A DNA stretch of 64,000 bases from Albidovulum litorale (GTDB taxonomy: Bacteria; Pseudomonadota; Alphaproteobacteria; Rhodobacterales; Rhodobacteraceae): NCBI RefSeq assembly GCF_025751495.1, contig NZ_JAOWKZ010000004.1, positions 310,001-374,000 on the forward strand, written 5' to 3'. This document shows positions 16,690 to 25,951 of the stretch, one piece after another (the first letter of the stretch is position 1; every line of letters starts with the position of its first letter). The notes beneath the pieces are model-generated. The model searched no databases, was not told where the DNA came from, and saw only the letters and a program-made list of their open reading frames with translations. The translations under genes were made by a program, and so were the position numbers.

Positions 16690-16731
16690 TACGGACTGCC
16701 ATCCGTAAGAATACGTAGAGAGATACGTATT
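16690..16731. promoter_or_regulatory. Tandem palindromes between scoA and PAS-LuxR gene
   Basis: Two dyads lie three bases apart: TACGG-N8-CCGTA (16690-16707) and the perfect AATACGTA-N6-TACGTATT (16710-16731). All four half-sites share a TACG core. The second ends 14 bases before the regulator ATG. The arrangement suggests binding of one or two dimers of a LuxR-type protein controlling both directions; this is inference. Confidence 0.6.
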
Positions 16732-16745
16732 TTGAGGGGGGTGTC

Positions 16746-17339
16746 ATGCCCGCATCCGCCATGACCCGCGACTACGAACGGCTTGCCTTCCTGCACGCGC
16801 CGGATGCGACGCTGATCCTCAAGGACCGGGTGATCCTGCGCGCGAGCCTGCGCGTTCTCGAGGTTTTCGGCTGGACCCCTGCCGAGTTGGAGGGGCAGTC
16901 GATCCGCCTGCTTTATCCTGGCCAGAGCGATTATGAGGTCATAGGAGAGAGAGCGCGGCGGGCATTGATGGAACAGCCCGTCTATCAGGACGAACGTTTC
17001 ATGCGCCGCAAGGACGGGCAGGTCGTCTGGATGGAGGGCTGCGGCGCGGCGCTAGACCGGGCCGACCCGCAACGGCTGGCGATCTGGACCTATCGCCCCA
17101 CCGACCGCAAGGCGGCGCAGTTCGGGCCGTTGACAGCGGCCGAAAAACGCGTGGCGCGGTATCTGGTCAACGGCTTCACCAGCAAGGAGATCGCGCTGGC
17201 GCTGAATTGTTCGCACAGGACAGTCGAGGTGCACCGCGCCAATATGATCCGCAAGATGCAAGTCCGTAACAGTTTCGAGCTGGTCCGCAAACTTCTGATG
17301 ACACCTGACCCCGATACCGCAGCCGGGCAGGGAGGCTAG
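16746..17339 (+). CDS. PAS domain and LuxR-type HTH transcriptional regulator
   Basis: A 197-residue regulator. The N-terminal half (about 10-115) is a PAS sensor fold (LEVFGWTPAELEGQSIRLLYP, then MRRKDGQVVWMEG). The C-terminal half (about 125-185) is a LuxR/FixJ helix-turn-helix (LTAAEKRVARYLVNGFTSKE, then HRTVEVHRANMIRKM). There is no receiver domain, so it probably senses a ligand or redox state directly. It is divergent from scoAB, whose palindromic gap marks it as the probable regulator of ketone-body or acetoacetate use. The start is the ATG at 16746 after GAGGGGGG. Confidence 0.85.
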   Translation: MPASAMTRDYERLAFLHAPDATLILKDRVILRASLRVLEVFGWTPAELEGQSIRLLYPGQSDYEVIGERARRALMEQPVYQDERFMRRKDGQVVWMEGCGAALDRADPQRLAIWTYRPTDRKAAQFGPLTAAEKRVARYLVNGFTSKEIALALNCSHRTVEVHRANMIRKMQVRNSFELVRKLLMTPDPDTAAGQGG

Positions 17340-17437
17340 ACGCTGCCCGCTAAGTCGGCAAAGTCACACGAATTCGTCGAACGGGAAGTGCGGGACAGGG
17401 CGCGCGACCGAACTGACGGCGCCCCGTTTGGTCCGTT

Positions 17438-18091
17438 TTATTCCGGCACTTTCGTATAGCGCAGATAGGGCAGGACGGCGTTGAACTCGCCGAACTTTTC
17501 CTTCGCCGCCTTGTCGTCATTGGACAGCGGAATGATCACGTCGCCCCCGGGAACCCAGTCGGCAGGTGTCGCCACGCCCTTGCCATTCGCCGTCTGAAGC
17601 GCGTCGAGCGCGCGCAGCACCTCGGCGAAGTTGCGGCCCACATTCATTGGATAGGTCATCGACAGCTTCAGCTTCTTGTCCGGCCCGATGATGAAGACCG
17701 ACCGCACGGTCTGGCTGTCATTGGCGGTGGCGTTTTCCGGCAGGTAAGCCTCGTGCGGCAGCATGTCGAAGGCTTTCGAGACATGCAGCCCGTCATCGGC
17801 GATGATCGGGAAGCCGGGATGGGCGCCGCCCGCGACATGGATGTCGTTCTTCCAGCGCTTGTGCTCCTCGATCCCGTCGACTGAAATGCCGATCACCTTG
17901 GTATTGCGCTTCCTCCACTCCTCGGCCAGCCGTGCGACGGCGCCGAACTCGGTGGTGCAGACCGGGGTGAAATCCTTCGGGTGGGAAAAGAGGATGGCCC
18001 AGCTGTCGCCAATCCAGTCATGGAACTGGATGACGCCCTGATCGGTCTGGGCGGTAAAGTTGGGAACGGTGTCGTTGATGCGCAACCCCAT
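17438..18091 (-). CDS. 1-Cys peroxiredoxin (Prx6 type)
   Basis: A 217-residue AhpC/TSA-fold peroxidase with the peroxidatic Cys45 in FTPVCTTEFG. No other cysteine occurs in the protein, so it is a true 1-Cys Prx6-type enzyme that needs an external reductant. The long C-terminal domain (TPADWVPGGDVIIPLS) is typical. It reduces peroxides in the cytoplasm. It stands alone, divergent from the aldehyde dehydrogenase gene across an AT-rich gap; I see no OxyR-like site with confidence. Confidence 0.9.
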   Translation of the reverse strand: MGLRINDTVPNFTAQTDQGVIQFHDWIGDSWAILFSHPKDFTPVCTTEFGAVARLAEEWRKRNTKVIGISVDGIEEHKRWKNDIHVAGGAHPGFPIIADDGLHVSKAFDMLPHEAYLPENATANDSQTVRSVFIIGPDKKLKLSMTYPMNVGRNFAEVLRALDALQTANGKGVATPADWVPGGDVIIPLSNDDKAAKEKFGEFNAVLPYLRYTKVPE

Positions 18092-18194
18092 CGGATGCTC
18101 CTTTCCTGTTCATCATTCTTGGTGTTGAACCAAACATAAGCCCGCAGCGATGCGATTGCACCATGATTGGTCAAGCCGCGACAAAAAGCCGGGA

Positions 18195-18222
18195 TTGACG
18201 GCAAAAACAATTTGATCAAATT
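18195..18222 (+). promoter_or_regulatory. Promoter with overlapping 14-bp perfect palindrome
   Basis: AATTTGATCAAATT (18209-18222) is a perfect palindrome. TTGACG (18195-18200) lies upstream at about -35 distance, so the palindrome covers the -10 region (AATTAT) of a promoter for the aldehyde dehydrogenase gene at 18288. An operator blocking this promoter is the simplest reading. It is not an FNR box, which needs four bases between TTGAT and ATCAA. Confidence 0.55.
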
Positions 18223-18287
18223 ATGCGCAACCCTTGCGGTGAGGATTCGCTGCTGTAGTGTCCCGCCGCCAACAGACGAGGTTTGCC

Positions 18288-19739
18288 ATGATCGAGAAAC
18301 GCGAGTTCTACATCAACGGGCGCTGGACCGCGCCGATTGCCCCGCGCGATTGCCCGGTCATCGACCCCTCGACGGAGGAGCCCTGTGCGGTGATCACGCT
18401 CGGTTCGGCGGCTGATGCCGACGCCGCCGTAGCCGCCGCCAAGGCCGCGTTCCCGGCTTGGGCCGCAACACCCCCGGCCGAACGCCGCGCGGTCGTGGTG
18501 CGCATCCTTGAGCAATATGAAAAGCGCAAGGATGAACTGGCCGAGGCGATTTCCTGTGAGATGGGCGCCCCCATCGACATGGCGAAGGGCAGTCAGGCGC
18601 CCTGCCTGCCCTGGCATCTGAACAATTTCCTCAAGGCCTTTGATGAAATCGAATGGGTCAAACCCCTCGGCCCCCATGCCCCGAATGACCGGATTTCGCT
18701 TGAGCCGATCGGCGTCGTCGGCCTGATCACGCCGTGGAACTGGCCGATGAACCAGATCGCGCTGAAGGCCATTCCGGCGCTTTTGGCCGGCTGCACCTGC
18801 GTACTGAAACCGTCCGAGGAATCGCCCCTGAACGCGATGATCTTCGCTGAGTTCTGCCATGATGCGGGCGTGCCGCCAGGCGTCTTCAACCTGGTGAACG
18901 GTGACGGCATGGGCGTAGGCGCGCGGCTGTCGGAACATCCGGATGTGGAGATGATTTCCTTCACCGGCTCGACCCGTGCAGGCAAGGCGATTTCCAAGGC
19001 CGCTGCCGAGACGCTGAAGCGCGTGACGCTGGAACTCGGTGGCAAGGGCGCCAATGTCATCTTCGCCGATGCCGATGAAAAGGCGGTCAAACGCGGCGTT
19101 ATCCACATGATGCAGAATTCGGGTCAAAGCTGTAACGCGCCGTCGCGCATGCTGGTCGAACGCTCGGTCTATGACCGCGTGGTCGATGAGGCGGCCGAGG
19201 TCGCGAAATCGGTCACGGTCGGCCCGGCCTCGGAACCCGGCCGCCATATCGGCCCGGTGGTGAACAAGCGCCAGTGGGAGCAGATTCAGGGCTATATCCA
19301 GAAGGGCATCGACGAAGGCGCACGACTGGTCGCGGGCGGGCTCGGCCTGCCCGAGGGCATGAACAAGGGCTACTATGTCCGCCCCACCGTCTTTGCCGAT
19401 GTGAAGCCGGGCATGACGATCGAGCGCGAAGAGATCTTCGGCCCGGTCCTGTCGATCATCCCCTTCGAGGACGAGGCGGATGCTGTCAGGATCGCCAATG
19501 ACACGCCCTATGGCCTGACGAACTATGTCCAGACCCAGGACGGCGCCAAACGCAACCGCATGGCGCTGGCTCTGAAATCCGGCATGGTGGAGATGAACGG
19601 CCAGAGCCGCGGGGCAGGCTCGCCGTTCGGCGGGGTCAAGGCCTCCGGCCGCGCCCGCGAGGGCGGACATTGGGGCCTCGAGGAATTCCTGGAGGTCAAG
19701 GCGATCTCCGGCTGGGCCAGCGACATCGCGGCCGAATAG
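18288..19739 (+). CDS. NAD(P)-dependent aldehyde dehydrogenase
   Basis: A 483-residue ALDH-superfamily enzyme with catalytic Glu249 (LELGGKGAN) and Cys282 (NSGQSCNAPSR), cofactor motif TPWNWPMNQ and FTGSTRAGKAI. It oxidises an aldehyde to the acid. The downstream methylated-amine genes suggest an aminoaldehyde such as betaine aldehyde, but the sequence alone does not fix this. The ATG at 18288 follows ACGAGG; an upstream GTG at 18258 is less likely. A large hairpin lies 12 bases after the stop, so it may be a separate unit from the methyltransferase gene. Confidence 0.88.
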   Translation: MIEKREFYINGRWTAPIAPRDCPVIDPSTEEPCAVITLGSAADADAAVAAAKAAFPAWAATPPAERRAVVVRILEQYEKRKDELAEAISCEMGAPIDMAKGSQAPCLPWHLNNFLKAFDEIEWVKPLGPHAPNDRISLEPIGVVGLITPWNWPMNQIALKAIPALLAGCTCVLKPSEESPLNAMIFAEFCHDAGVPPGVFNLVNGDGMGVGARLSEHPDVEMISFTGSTRAGKAISKAAAETLKRVTLELGGKGANVIFADADEKAVKRGVIHMMQNSGQSCNAPSRMLVERSVYDRVVDEAAEVAKSVTVGPASEPGRHIGPVVNKRQWEQIQGYIQKGIDEGARLVAGGLGLPEGMNKGYYVRPTVFADVKPGMTIEREEIFGPVLSIIPFEDEADAVRIANDTPYGLTNYVQTQDGAKRNRMALALKSGMVEMNGQSRGAGSPFGGVKASGRAREGGHWGLEEFLEVKAISGWASDIAAE

Positions 19740-19751
19740 GCTGACCAGCCC

Positions 19752-19783
19752 GGTCCGGTCGGGGCATCGAGCCCCTCCGGACC
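19752..19783 (+). terminator. Strong hairpin after aldehyde dehydrogenase gene
   Basis: GGTCCGG (19752-19758) pairs with CCGGACC (19777-19783), and inside it GGGGC (19761-19765) pairs with GCCCC (19771-19775) around ATCGA. There is no T-tract. It probably limits read-through to the methyltransferase gene or stabilises the upstream mRNA. Confidence 0.55.
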
Positions 19784-19926
19784 GCGCCAGCTGACGCCGG
19801 CGGGCCACCAGAGGCCTGCCGGTTCAAAACGACATTTCACCCCGGTCGAATGTCGCCATGGCTACTTTCCCCGACGGTCGCGCTGCCCCTAGAATTGAGA
19901 GGGACGCGCTTTTTTGGGAGAGAAGC

Positions 19927-21474
19927 ATGACGGGTCAGGACGCAACCGCACGGGTCAGGCATGGCGGGCGCGAAGCGCGGCGGCGCGAAAGGTCGCATAA
20001 GGCGACGGGTTTGGGGCGGCCCTATATCACCCGCAACATCCCGACCTACGACATCATGTCGGAAGAGAACCTTGTGAAGATCGAGGCGGCCGCCGACCGC
20101 ATCCTGGCCGAAACCGGCATCGAGTTTCGCGACGACGATACCTCGATCGAACTCTGGAAGCGTGCTGGCGCCAAGGTCGATGGCCTGTTGGTGAAATTCG
20201 AGCCCGGCATGCTGCGCGAGATCCTGAAATCCGCGCCCGCCGAATTCACCCAACACGCCCGCAATCCCGAGAACACGGTTCAGATCGGCGGCAGGAATGT
20301 CGTCTTTTCCCCGTCTTACGGCTGCCCCTTCGTGATGGACCTCGACCGTGGCCGCCGCTTCGGCACGATCCAGGATTTCGAGAATTTCGTGAAGCTGGCG
20401 CAGTCGTCCCCGTGGTTCCACCATTCCGGCGGCACGATCTGCGAACCGACGGATATCCCGGTCAACAAGCGTCACCTCGACATGGTCTATTCCCATCTTC
20501 GCTATTCCGACCGACCGTTTTCCGGCTCGGTCACCGCCGAAGAGCGCAGCGAGGATTCCATCGACATGGCGCGCATCGTGTTCGGCAATGACTTCGTTGA
20601 CCAGAACTGCGTCATCCTCGGCAACGTTAACGTCAACTCGCCGCTCGTATGGGACGGCACCATGACCAAGTCATTGCGCGCCTATGCCCGCGCCAATCAG
20701 GCCGCGATCGTCGTGCCCTTCATCCTCGGCGGGGCGATGGGTCCGGTTACCACCGCTGGTGCCATTGCCCAGTCGCTGGCCGAGACGATGGCGGGCTGCG
20801 CGCTCACCCAGCTTGAGCGCAAGGGCGCCCCGGTGATCTTCGGCAACTTCCTTTCATCGATGAACCTCCGCTCCGGCTCACCCACCTTCGGTACGCCGGA
20901 ACCGGCGATCGGCTCGATGGTGATCGGTCAGCTTTGCCGGCGGCTGAACCTGCCCTTGCGCTGTTCGGGCAACTTCACGACATCGAAACTGCCTGACGCG
21001 CAGGCGATGACCGAGGGCGTGATGTCGATGCTCGCCGCGGTGCATTGCGGTGCAAACTTCCTGATGCATTCGGCGGGCTTCCTCGACGGCCTGCTGTCGA
21101 TGTCCTACGAGAAGTTTATGCTCGATGCGGATCTTTGCGGCGCGCTGCATACCTATCTCGACGGGGTGAAGATCGACGACAACGAATTGGCCGTCGACGC
21201 CTTTGCCGAGGTTGGCCCCGGCAACCACTTCTTCGGTTGTTCGCATACGATGGCGAACTACGAGACCGCGTTCTGGGACAGCGAGACAGCCGATAACGAG
21301 CCCTTTGAGAAATGGGAAGCGGCGGGCAGCGACGATGCGGCGACGCGGGCCAACCGGCTGTGGAAGCAGCGCTTGCGCGAATATGAAGCGCCGCATCTCG
21401 ATGAAGGCATCGACGAGGCGCTGAAAGAGTTCATGGCGAAGAAGAAGGCCTCGATGCCAGACGCCTGGTACTGA
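19927..21474 (+). CDS. Trimethylamine methyltransferase (MttB) superfamily protein, non-pyrrolysine
   Basis: The 515-residue protein belongs to the MttB superfamily, whose members move a methyl group from a quaternary or tertiary amine to a corrinoid protein. Recognisable blocks are SEENLVKIEAAADRILAETG, FSPSYGCPFVMDLDRG and SGMGFLDGLL-like HSAGFLDGLLSMSYEK. The frame has no internal TAG, so it lacks the pyrrolysine of true trimethylamine enzymes and resembles the glycine-betaine or proline-betaine MtgB/MtpB type. The ATG at 19927, after GGGAGAGAAGC, was preferred over 19858. No corrinoid protein or its activase is encoded nearby. It opens a tight run with two demethylating flavoproteins. Confidence 0.85.
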   Translation: MTGQDATARVRHGGREARRRERSHKATGLGRPYITRNIPTYDIMSEENLVKIEAAADRILAETGIEFRDDDTSIELWKRAGAKVDGLLVKFEPGMLREILKSAPAEFTQHARNPENTVQIGGRNVVFSPSYGCPFVMDLDRGRRFGTIQDFENFVKLAQSSPWFHHSGGTICEPTDIPVNKRHLDMVYSHLRYSDRPFSGSVTAEERSEDSIDMARIVFGNDFVDQNCVILGNVNVNSPLVWDGTMTKSLRAYARANQAAIVVPFILGGAMGPVTTAGAIAQSLAETMAGCALTQLERKGAPVIFGNFLSSMNLRSGSPTFGTPEPAIGSMVIGQLCRRLNLPLRCSGNFTTSKLPDAQAMTEGVMSMLAAVHCGANFLMHSAGFLDGLLSMSYEKFMLDADLCGALHTYLDGVKIDDNELAVDAFAEVGPGNHFFGCSHTMANYETAFWDSETADNEPFEKWEAAGSDDAATRANRLWKQRLREYEAPHLDEGIDEALKEFMAKKKASMPDAWY

Positions 21475-21505
21475 GACCAAAACCTAACGAACCAAGAGAC
21501 TATTC

Positions 21506-23923
21506 ATGGAATCTCACGCACGTGTTGTCATCATCGGCGGCGGCGTTGTCGGCTGCTCGATCCTGTTCCACCTCGCCAAGTTCGGATGGAAGGATGTCAT
21601 CCTTCTGGAACGCGACGAGCTGACGTCCGGCTCGAGCTGGCACGCTGCCGGCCAGATCCACACGATCTCGTCCGACCCGAACATCAGCCGGCTCCAGGGC
21701 TACACGATCAATCTCTACAAGGAGATCGAGGAGACCTCGGGCCAGTCGGTGGGGATGCACAACACTGGCGGCTTTTACCTCGCCTCGAACGAGGTCTGGT
21801 ACGACTATCTGAAGCGCGAGCGGTCAAAGGCCCGCTACATGGGCCTTGACCAGGAGTTTATCTCCGTCGAGGAGGCCGCGCGGCGCCACCCGCTGATCGA
21901 CCCCAAGCACTACATCGCCGCGCTCTGGGATCCGCTCGACGGCGATGTCGATCCGTCCGGCGTTTGCTACGCCTATGCGAAATCGGCGCGTGTCCACGGG
22001 GGGAAATACTACACCCACACGCCGGTGATCGAGACGCGCCAGCGCAAGGACGGCAGCTGGGACGTCGTGACCGAGAAGGGCACAATCAACACCGAGCATG
22101 TCGTCAACGCGGCCGGCCTCTGGGCGCGCGAGGCGGGTCGGATGGCGGGCATCCACCTGCCGGTGCAGCCGATGGAGCACCATTATCTCGTCACCGAGGA
22201 GATCCCCGAAATTGCCGAGCGGATGAAGGCGGGTGAGCGGTTGCCCGCGGGCATCGACTACGAGGCCAACATCTATTTCCGTCAGGAGAGGAATGGGATG
22301 CTCCTTGGCACGTACGAGCCGAAATCGACGCCCTGGAAGGTGGGCGGTACACCGATGGATTTCGGGCACGAACTTCTGCCCCCCGATCTCGATCGAATCG
22401 CCGACCGGCTGGAACTCGCGTTCGACCGCATCCCGGCGCTCGGGCGGGCCGGGATCAAGAACGTCGTCAACGGTCCCTTTACCTTCGGTCCGGATGGCAA
22501 CCCGATGATCGGCCCGGTGCCGGGGCTGACCAATTACTGGGCGGCGGTCGGCGTCATGGCGGGCTTCTGCCAGGGCGGCGGCGTCGGCAAGTGTCTGGCC
22601 GAATGGATGATCGAGGGCGAGCCCGAGATCGACGTCTGGGCCATGGATATTGCCCGTTTCGGCGATTTCGCGACGCCCGACTGGGGCACGGTGAAGTCGT
22701 CGGAGAACTACGAGCGCCGCTTCGTGATGACCTTCCCGAACGAGACCCTGCCGAAGGGCCGTCGCCAGAAGACCACCGCGCTTTACGACCGGCTGGTCGG
22801 GCGCGGTGCGGTCATGGGCACGTCCTTTGGGCTCGAACACGCGCTCTGGTTCGCGAACGGTCCCGATGACGCGCACGAGGCGCCGACCTTCGACCGCAAC
22901 CGCAGCCACGCCTATGTCGCGGCCGAGGTGAAGGCGGTACGCGAGGCGGTCGGCATGATCGAGATCGCCAACTTCGGCAAGCACGAGATCAAGGGGCCGG
23001 GCGCGCGCGCCTTCCTTGACCGGATGCTTGCGGGCAAGCTGCCGAAGCCCGGCCGGGTGGCGCTGTCGCCCGTGCTCACCCACAACGGAAAGCTTTACGG
23101 CGACCTGACCGTCACCTGCCTTGCAGAGGATCACTTCCTCCTGCTCGGCTCGGGAGCGGCGCAGGAGATGCACCGCCGCTGGTTCACCCGTCACCTGCCG
23201 GGGGAGGGCGTCGCTTACGCCAACATCACCGACAGCCTGCACGGTGTCGCCATCGCCGGGCCGAATGCCCGGAAGCTTCTCGAGCGTGTCACCCGCGACG
23301 ACGTTTCCGCGAACGCGCTGAAATTCCGCGACGTGTGCAAGACCTTCGTCGGCGGTGTGCCGGCGATCCTGATGCGCCTCTCGTTCTCGGGCGAGCTCGG
23401 CTACGAAATCTATGTCGCGCCGCAGTATCAGCTTAAGCTCTGGGAAGAGCTTGAAGCGGCAGGTACCGATCTCGGGCTGAAGCCCTACGGCGCGCGGGCG
23501 CTGATGAGCCTGCGGCTTGAGAAAGGCTGGGGGGTCTGGACGATGGACTTCCGCCCCGACTACACCGCTGCGGAAAGCGGGCTCGACGCCTTCATCGACT
23601 GGAAGAAGGACTTCATCGGCAAGGCGGCGGCCGAGGCCGAGGCGAAGAGCGGGCCGAAGGCGAAGCTCGTCACTATGGTCATCGAGACTGACCGTGACGT
23701 GGTCGGCGACGAGGCTATCCTGCAAGACGGCGCCTGCATCGGTCATGTGACCTCGGGCGGCTACGCCCACCATGCTGGCAAGTCCGTGGCGCTTGGCTAT
23801 GTGCCGCCCGCGGCGGCCGACGACGGAACCGCGCTGCAGGTCGAGATCAACGGCACCTTCTGTGCCGCGAAGGTCGTGGCCGAGCCGCTCTACGACGCAG
23901 CCGGCGAGCGTATGAGGAGCTGA
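21506..23923 (+). CDS. Dimethylglycine/sarcosine dehydrogenase-like FAD and GcvT fusion protein
   Basis: An 805-residue two-part enzyme. The N-terminal half is a DAO-type FAD oxidoreductase (VVIIGGGVVGCSIL dinucleotide site) with SGSSWHAAGQ, in which His46 corresponds to the covalent FAD attachment site of dimethylglycine dehydrogenase. The C-terminal half (about 430-800) is a GcvT aminomethyltransferase domain (LSFSGELGYEIYVAP, GARALMSLRLEKGWG) that captures the one-carbon unit on tetrahydrofolate. It should oxidatively remove an N-methyl group from a di- or monomethylated amino acid. It begins 31 bases after the MttB gene; the next gene follows after 2 bases. Confidence 0.88.
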   Translation: MESHARVVIIGGGVVGCSILFHLAKFGWKDVILLERDELTSGSSWHAAGQIHTISSDPNISRLQGYTINLYKEIEETSGQSVGMHNTGGFYLASNEVWYDYLKRERSKARYMGLDQEFISVEEAARRHPLIDPKHYIAALWDPLDGDVDPSGVCYAYAKSARVHGGKYYTHTPVIETRQRKDGSWDVVTEKGTINTEHVVNAAGLWAREAGRMAGIHLPVQPMEHHYLVTEEIPEIAERMKAGERLPAGIDYEANIYFRQERNGMLLGTYEPKSTPWKVGGTPMDFGHELLPPDLDRIADRLELAFDRIPALGRAGIKNVVNGPFTFGPDGNPMIGPVPGLTNYWAAVGVMAGFCQGGGVGKCLAEWMIEGEPEIDVWAMDIARFGDFATPDWGTVKSSENYERRFVMTFPNETLPKGRRQKTTALYDRLVGRGAVMGTSFGLEHALWFANGPDDAHEAPTFDRNRSHAYVAAEVKAVREAVGMIEIANFGKHEIKGPGARAFLDRMLAGKLPKPGRVALSPVLTHNGKLYGDLTVTCLAEDHFLLLGSGAAQEMHRRWFTRHLPGEGVAYANITDSLHGVAIAGPNARKLLERVTRDDVSANALKFRDVCKTFVGGVPAILMRLSFSGELGYEIYVAPQYQLKLWEELEAAGTDLGLKPYGARALMSLRLEKGWGVWTMDFRPDYTAAESGLDAFIDWKKDFIGKAAAEAEAKSGPKAKLVTMVIETDRDVVGDEAILQDGACIGHVTSGGYAHHAGKSVALGYVPPAAADDGTALQVEINGTFCAAKVVAEPLYDAAGERMRS

Positions 23924-23925
23924 GC

Positions 23926-25905
23926 ATGACCACCGCCCACCCCCGCCTCATGTCCCCGATCGAGCTTCGGGGACATACGCTTCGCAACCGTATCGTTTTC
24001 GGCGCCCATACAGCGAACATGTCGGTCGAGGGCCTGCCCGGCGAGCGGTTCGGCGCCTATCTCCTCGAACGCGCGCTCGGCGGCGCGGCGATGATCGTGG
24101 CCGAACCGATGCCGGTCCATCGAACCGGCGTCCTCACCCGAGGCAACTTCCGCCATGGCACGGATGACGTCATCCCGCATTTCCGCAAGATCACCGAACC
24201 GGTGAAAGAGGCGGGGGCGGTGCTGCTTCAGCAGCTTTACCACATCGGCTCGCACGGTGATTCCGACCTGAGCTTTTCACCCCATTGGGGGCCGTCGGGC
24301 GGGCCGAGTTATCACGACTCGGACGGCTCGCACGCGATGACCGAGGCCGAGATCGAGGAGCTGATAGAGGCCCACATCGCCGCTGCCGTGCGCTGCCAGA
24401 AAGGCGGCTTTCAGGGGGTGGAGGTCTGGGGGGCGTACCATTCCCTCTTGGACCAGTTCTGGACCCCATGGTCGAACAAGCGCAATGACAAGTGGGGCGG
24501 CAGCCTTGAGAACCGCACCCGCATGTCGCGAACGATCATCGAGGGCATCCGCAAGGCCTGCGGCGAGGATTTCATCATCGGCCTCGCGATCAGCACTTCC
24601 GATGCCTACGACGTGACGCTTCAGGGCGAGGCCCTGGCCGAGGTCGTGGCATTGCACGACGCCACCGGCCATATCGACTATGTCACCTGCGGCCATGGCG
24701 GCTATTTGGATTTCCAGCGCCTCATGCCGACCTTCCTCTACGCCGAAAAGCTGACGGCCCCTTTTACCGAAGAGCTGAAGAAAGTCGTCAAACACGCAAA
24801 GGTCACGTCCGAGGCGCATATCCGCACACCGGAAAATGCCGAGGCGGTGATCGCCTCGGGTCAGGCTGACCTCGTTTCCATCGTCCGCGGCCAGATCGCC
24901 GACCCGCATCTGGCGAAGAAAACGGCCGAGGGAAGGGCCGAGGATGTGCGGGGCTGCATCTCCTGCAACCAGATGTGCTGGGGGCGTCGCAGCCGCGACT
25001 ACTGGATTTCGTGCCTGATCAACCCCTCGGCGGGGCGCGAATTCGAATGGGGCGGCGACCGCTTCACACCTGCCGAAAAACCTCGCCGCGTGGTCGTCGT
25101 CGGTGCCGGTCCCGCCGGGTTGGAAGCCGCGCGGGTGGCGGCGGAACGCGGCCACCGCGTCGATATATTTGAGGCGCAGCCCCGCATCGGCGGCCAGTTC
25201 CGGCTGGCGGGCGAACAGCCGCGCCGCGCCCAGATTCTCGACCTGATGGACTGGTATGAACGCCAGTTCGAAAAGCTTCAAGTGCGGCTGCATCTGAACA
25301 GCTATGTGGACGCAGACGATATCCGCGCGCTGGAACCGGACGCCGTGGTGCTGGCGACCGGCTCGCTGCCGGACGAGGATGGGTTTCAGCGCTGGATGCC
25401 CGCAGCCGACCGGCTGCCCGGCATCGATCGGGGCAATGTCTGGTCGCCCGAGGAGGTCATGCGCCGAGAGGCGAAACTCGGGGATCACGTCATCCTCTAT
25501 GACGAAGGGGGTCACTGGCGCGGGCTCGGCACCGCCTGGGCCATGGCCGAGCGCAGCCACAAGGTCACGATCGTCACACCGGAACCCTTCATCGGCAAGG
25601 AACTGGCGCGGACCTCGTCCGACATCCCGCTGCGGCCACGCCTCGCGGGCCTCGGCGTGTCCTTCCTGACCGAACACCTTATCTCCGAATGGCATGGGCA
25701 GGCGGCGACGGTCCGTAATATGCTGACCGGCACTGACATCCGGCTGGAGGCCTCGGCCCTCGTCATGTCCACGACGAACCGCGCCTTCGATCCGCTCTCG
25801 GCCGAGCTCGGCGGCATTGAGACCCACCTCATCGGAGATGCCTCAGCCCCCCGGCAAGCGCCCTATGCCTTCCACGAGGGAAGAAAGATAGCCTTGAACC
25901 TGTGA
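23926..25905 (+). CDS. TMADH/DgcA-like FMN, 4Fe-4S and FAD/NAD oxidoreductase
   Basis: A 659-residue protein with the old-yellow-enzyme plus dinucleotide layout of trimethylamine dehydrogenase, dimethylglycine demethylase DgcA and stachydrine demethylase. Residues 1-330 form the FMN barrel (VEVWGAYHSLLDQFWTPWSN). The 4Fe-4S motif C-x2-C-x3-C-x11-C is near residues 344-363 (CISCNQMC). A Rossmann site follows at about 385 (VVVVGAGPAGLEAARVAAER). It probably demethylates a tertiary amine. It starts 2 bases after the preceding stop, so translation is coupled. Which methylated amine it uses is not determined by sequence. Confidence 0.85.
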   Translation: MTTAHPRLMSPIELRGHTLRNRIVFGAHTANMSVEGLPGERFGAYLLERALGGAAMIVAEPMPVHRTGVLTRGNFRHGTDDVIPHFRKITEPVKEAGAVLLQQLYHIGSHGDSDLSFSPHWGPSGGPSYHDSDGSHAMTEAEIEELIEAHIAAAVRCQKGGFQGVEVWGAYHSLLDQFWTPWSNKRNDKWGGSLENRTRMSRTIIEGIRKACGEDFIIGLAISTSDAYDVTLQGEALAEVVALHDATGHIDYVTCGHGGYLDFQRLMPTFLYAEKLTAPFTEELKKVVKHAKVTSEAHIRTPENAEAVIASGQADLVSIVRGQIADPHLAKKTAEGRAEDVRGCISCNQMCWGRRSRDYWISCLINPSAGREFEWGGDRFTPAEKPRRVVVVGAGPAGLEAARVAAERGHRVDIFEAQPRIGGQFRLAGEQPRRAQILDLMDWYERQFEKLQVRLHLNSYVDADDIRALEPDAVVLATGSLPDEDGFQRWMPAADRLPGIDRGNVWSPEEVMRREAKLGDHVILYDEGGHWRGLGTAWAMAERSHKVTIVTPEPFIGKELARTSSDIPLRPRLAGLGVSFLTEHLISEWHGQAATVRNMLTGTDIRLEASALVMSTTNRAFDPLSAELGGIETHLIGDASAPRQAPYAFHEGRKIALNL

Positions 25906-25951
25906 TGGACGCATACTTTGCCCGTTCGATGAACACCGGGGGGGGAAGGGT

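Noticed and set aside
18209-18222. FNR/FixK box
   Set aside because: The half-sites TTGAT and ATCAA overlap with no four-base spacer, so it does not match the FNR consensus.
18216-19808. Long minus-strand frame opposite the aldehyde dehydrogenase gene
   Set aside because: The plus-strand frame has the complete ALDH motif set; the antisense frame lacks any recognisable domain.
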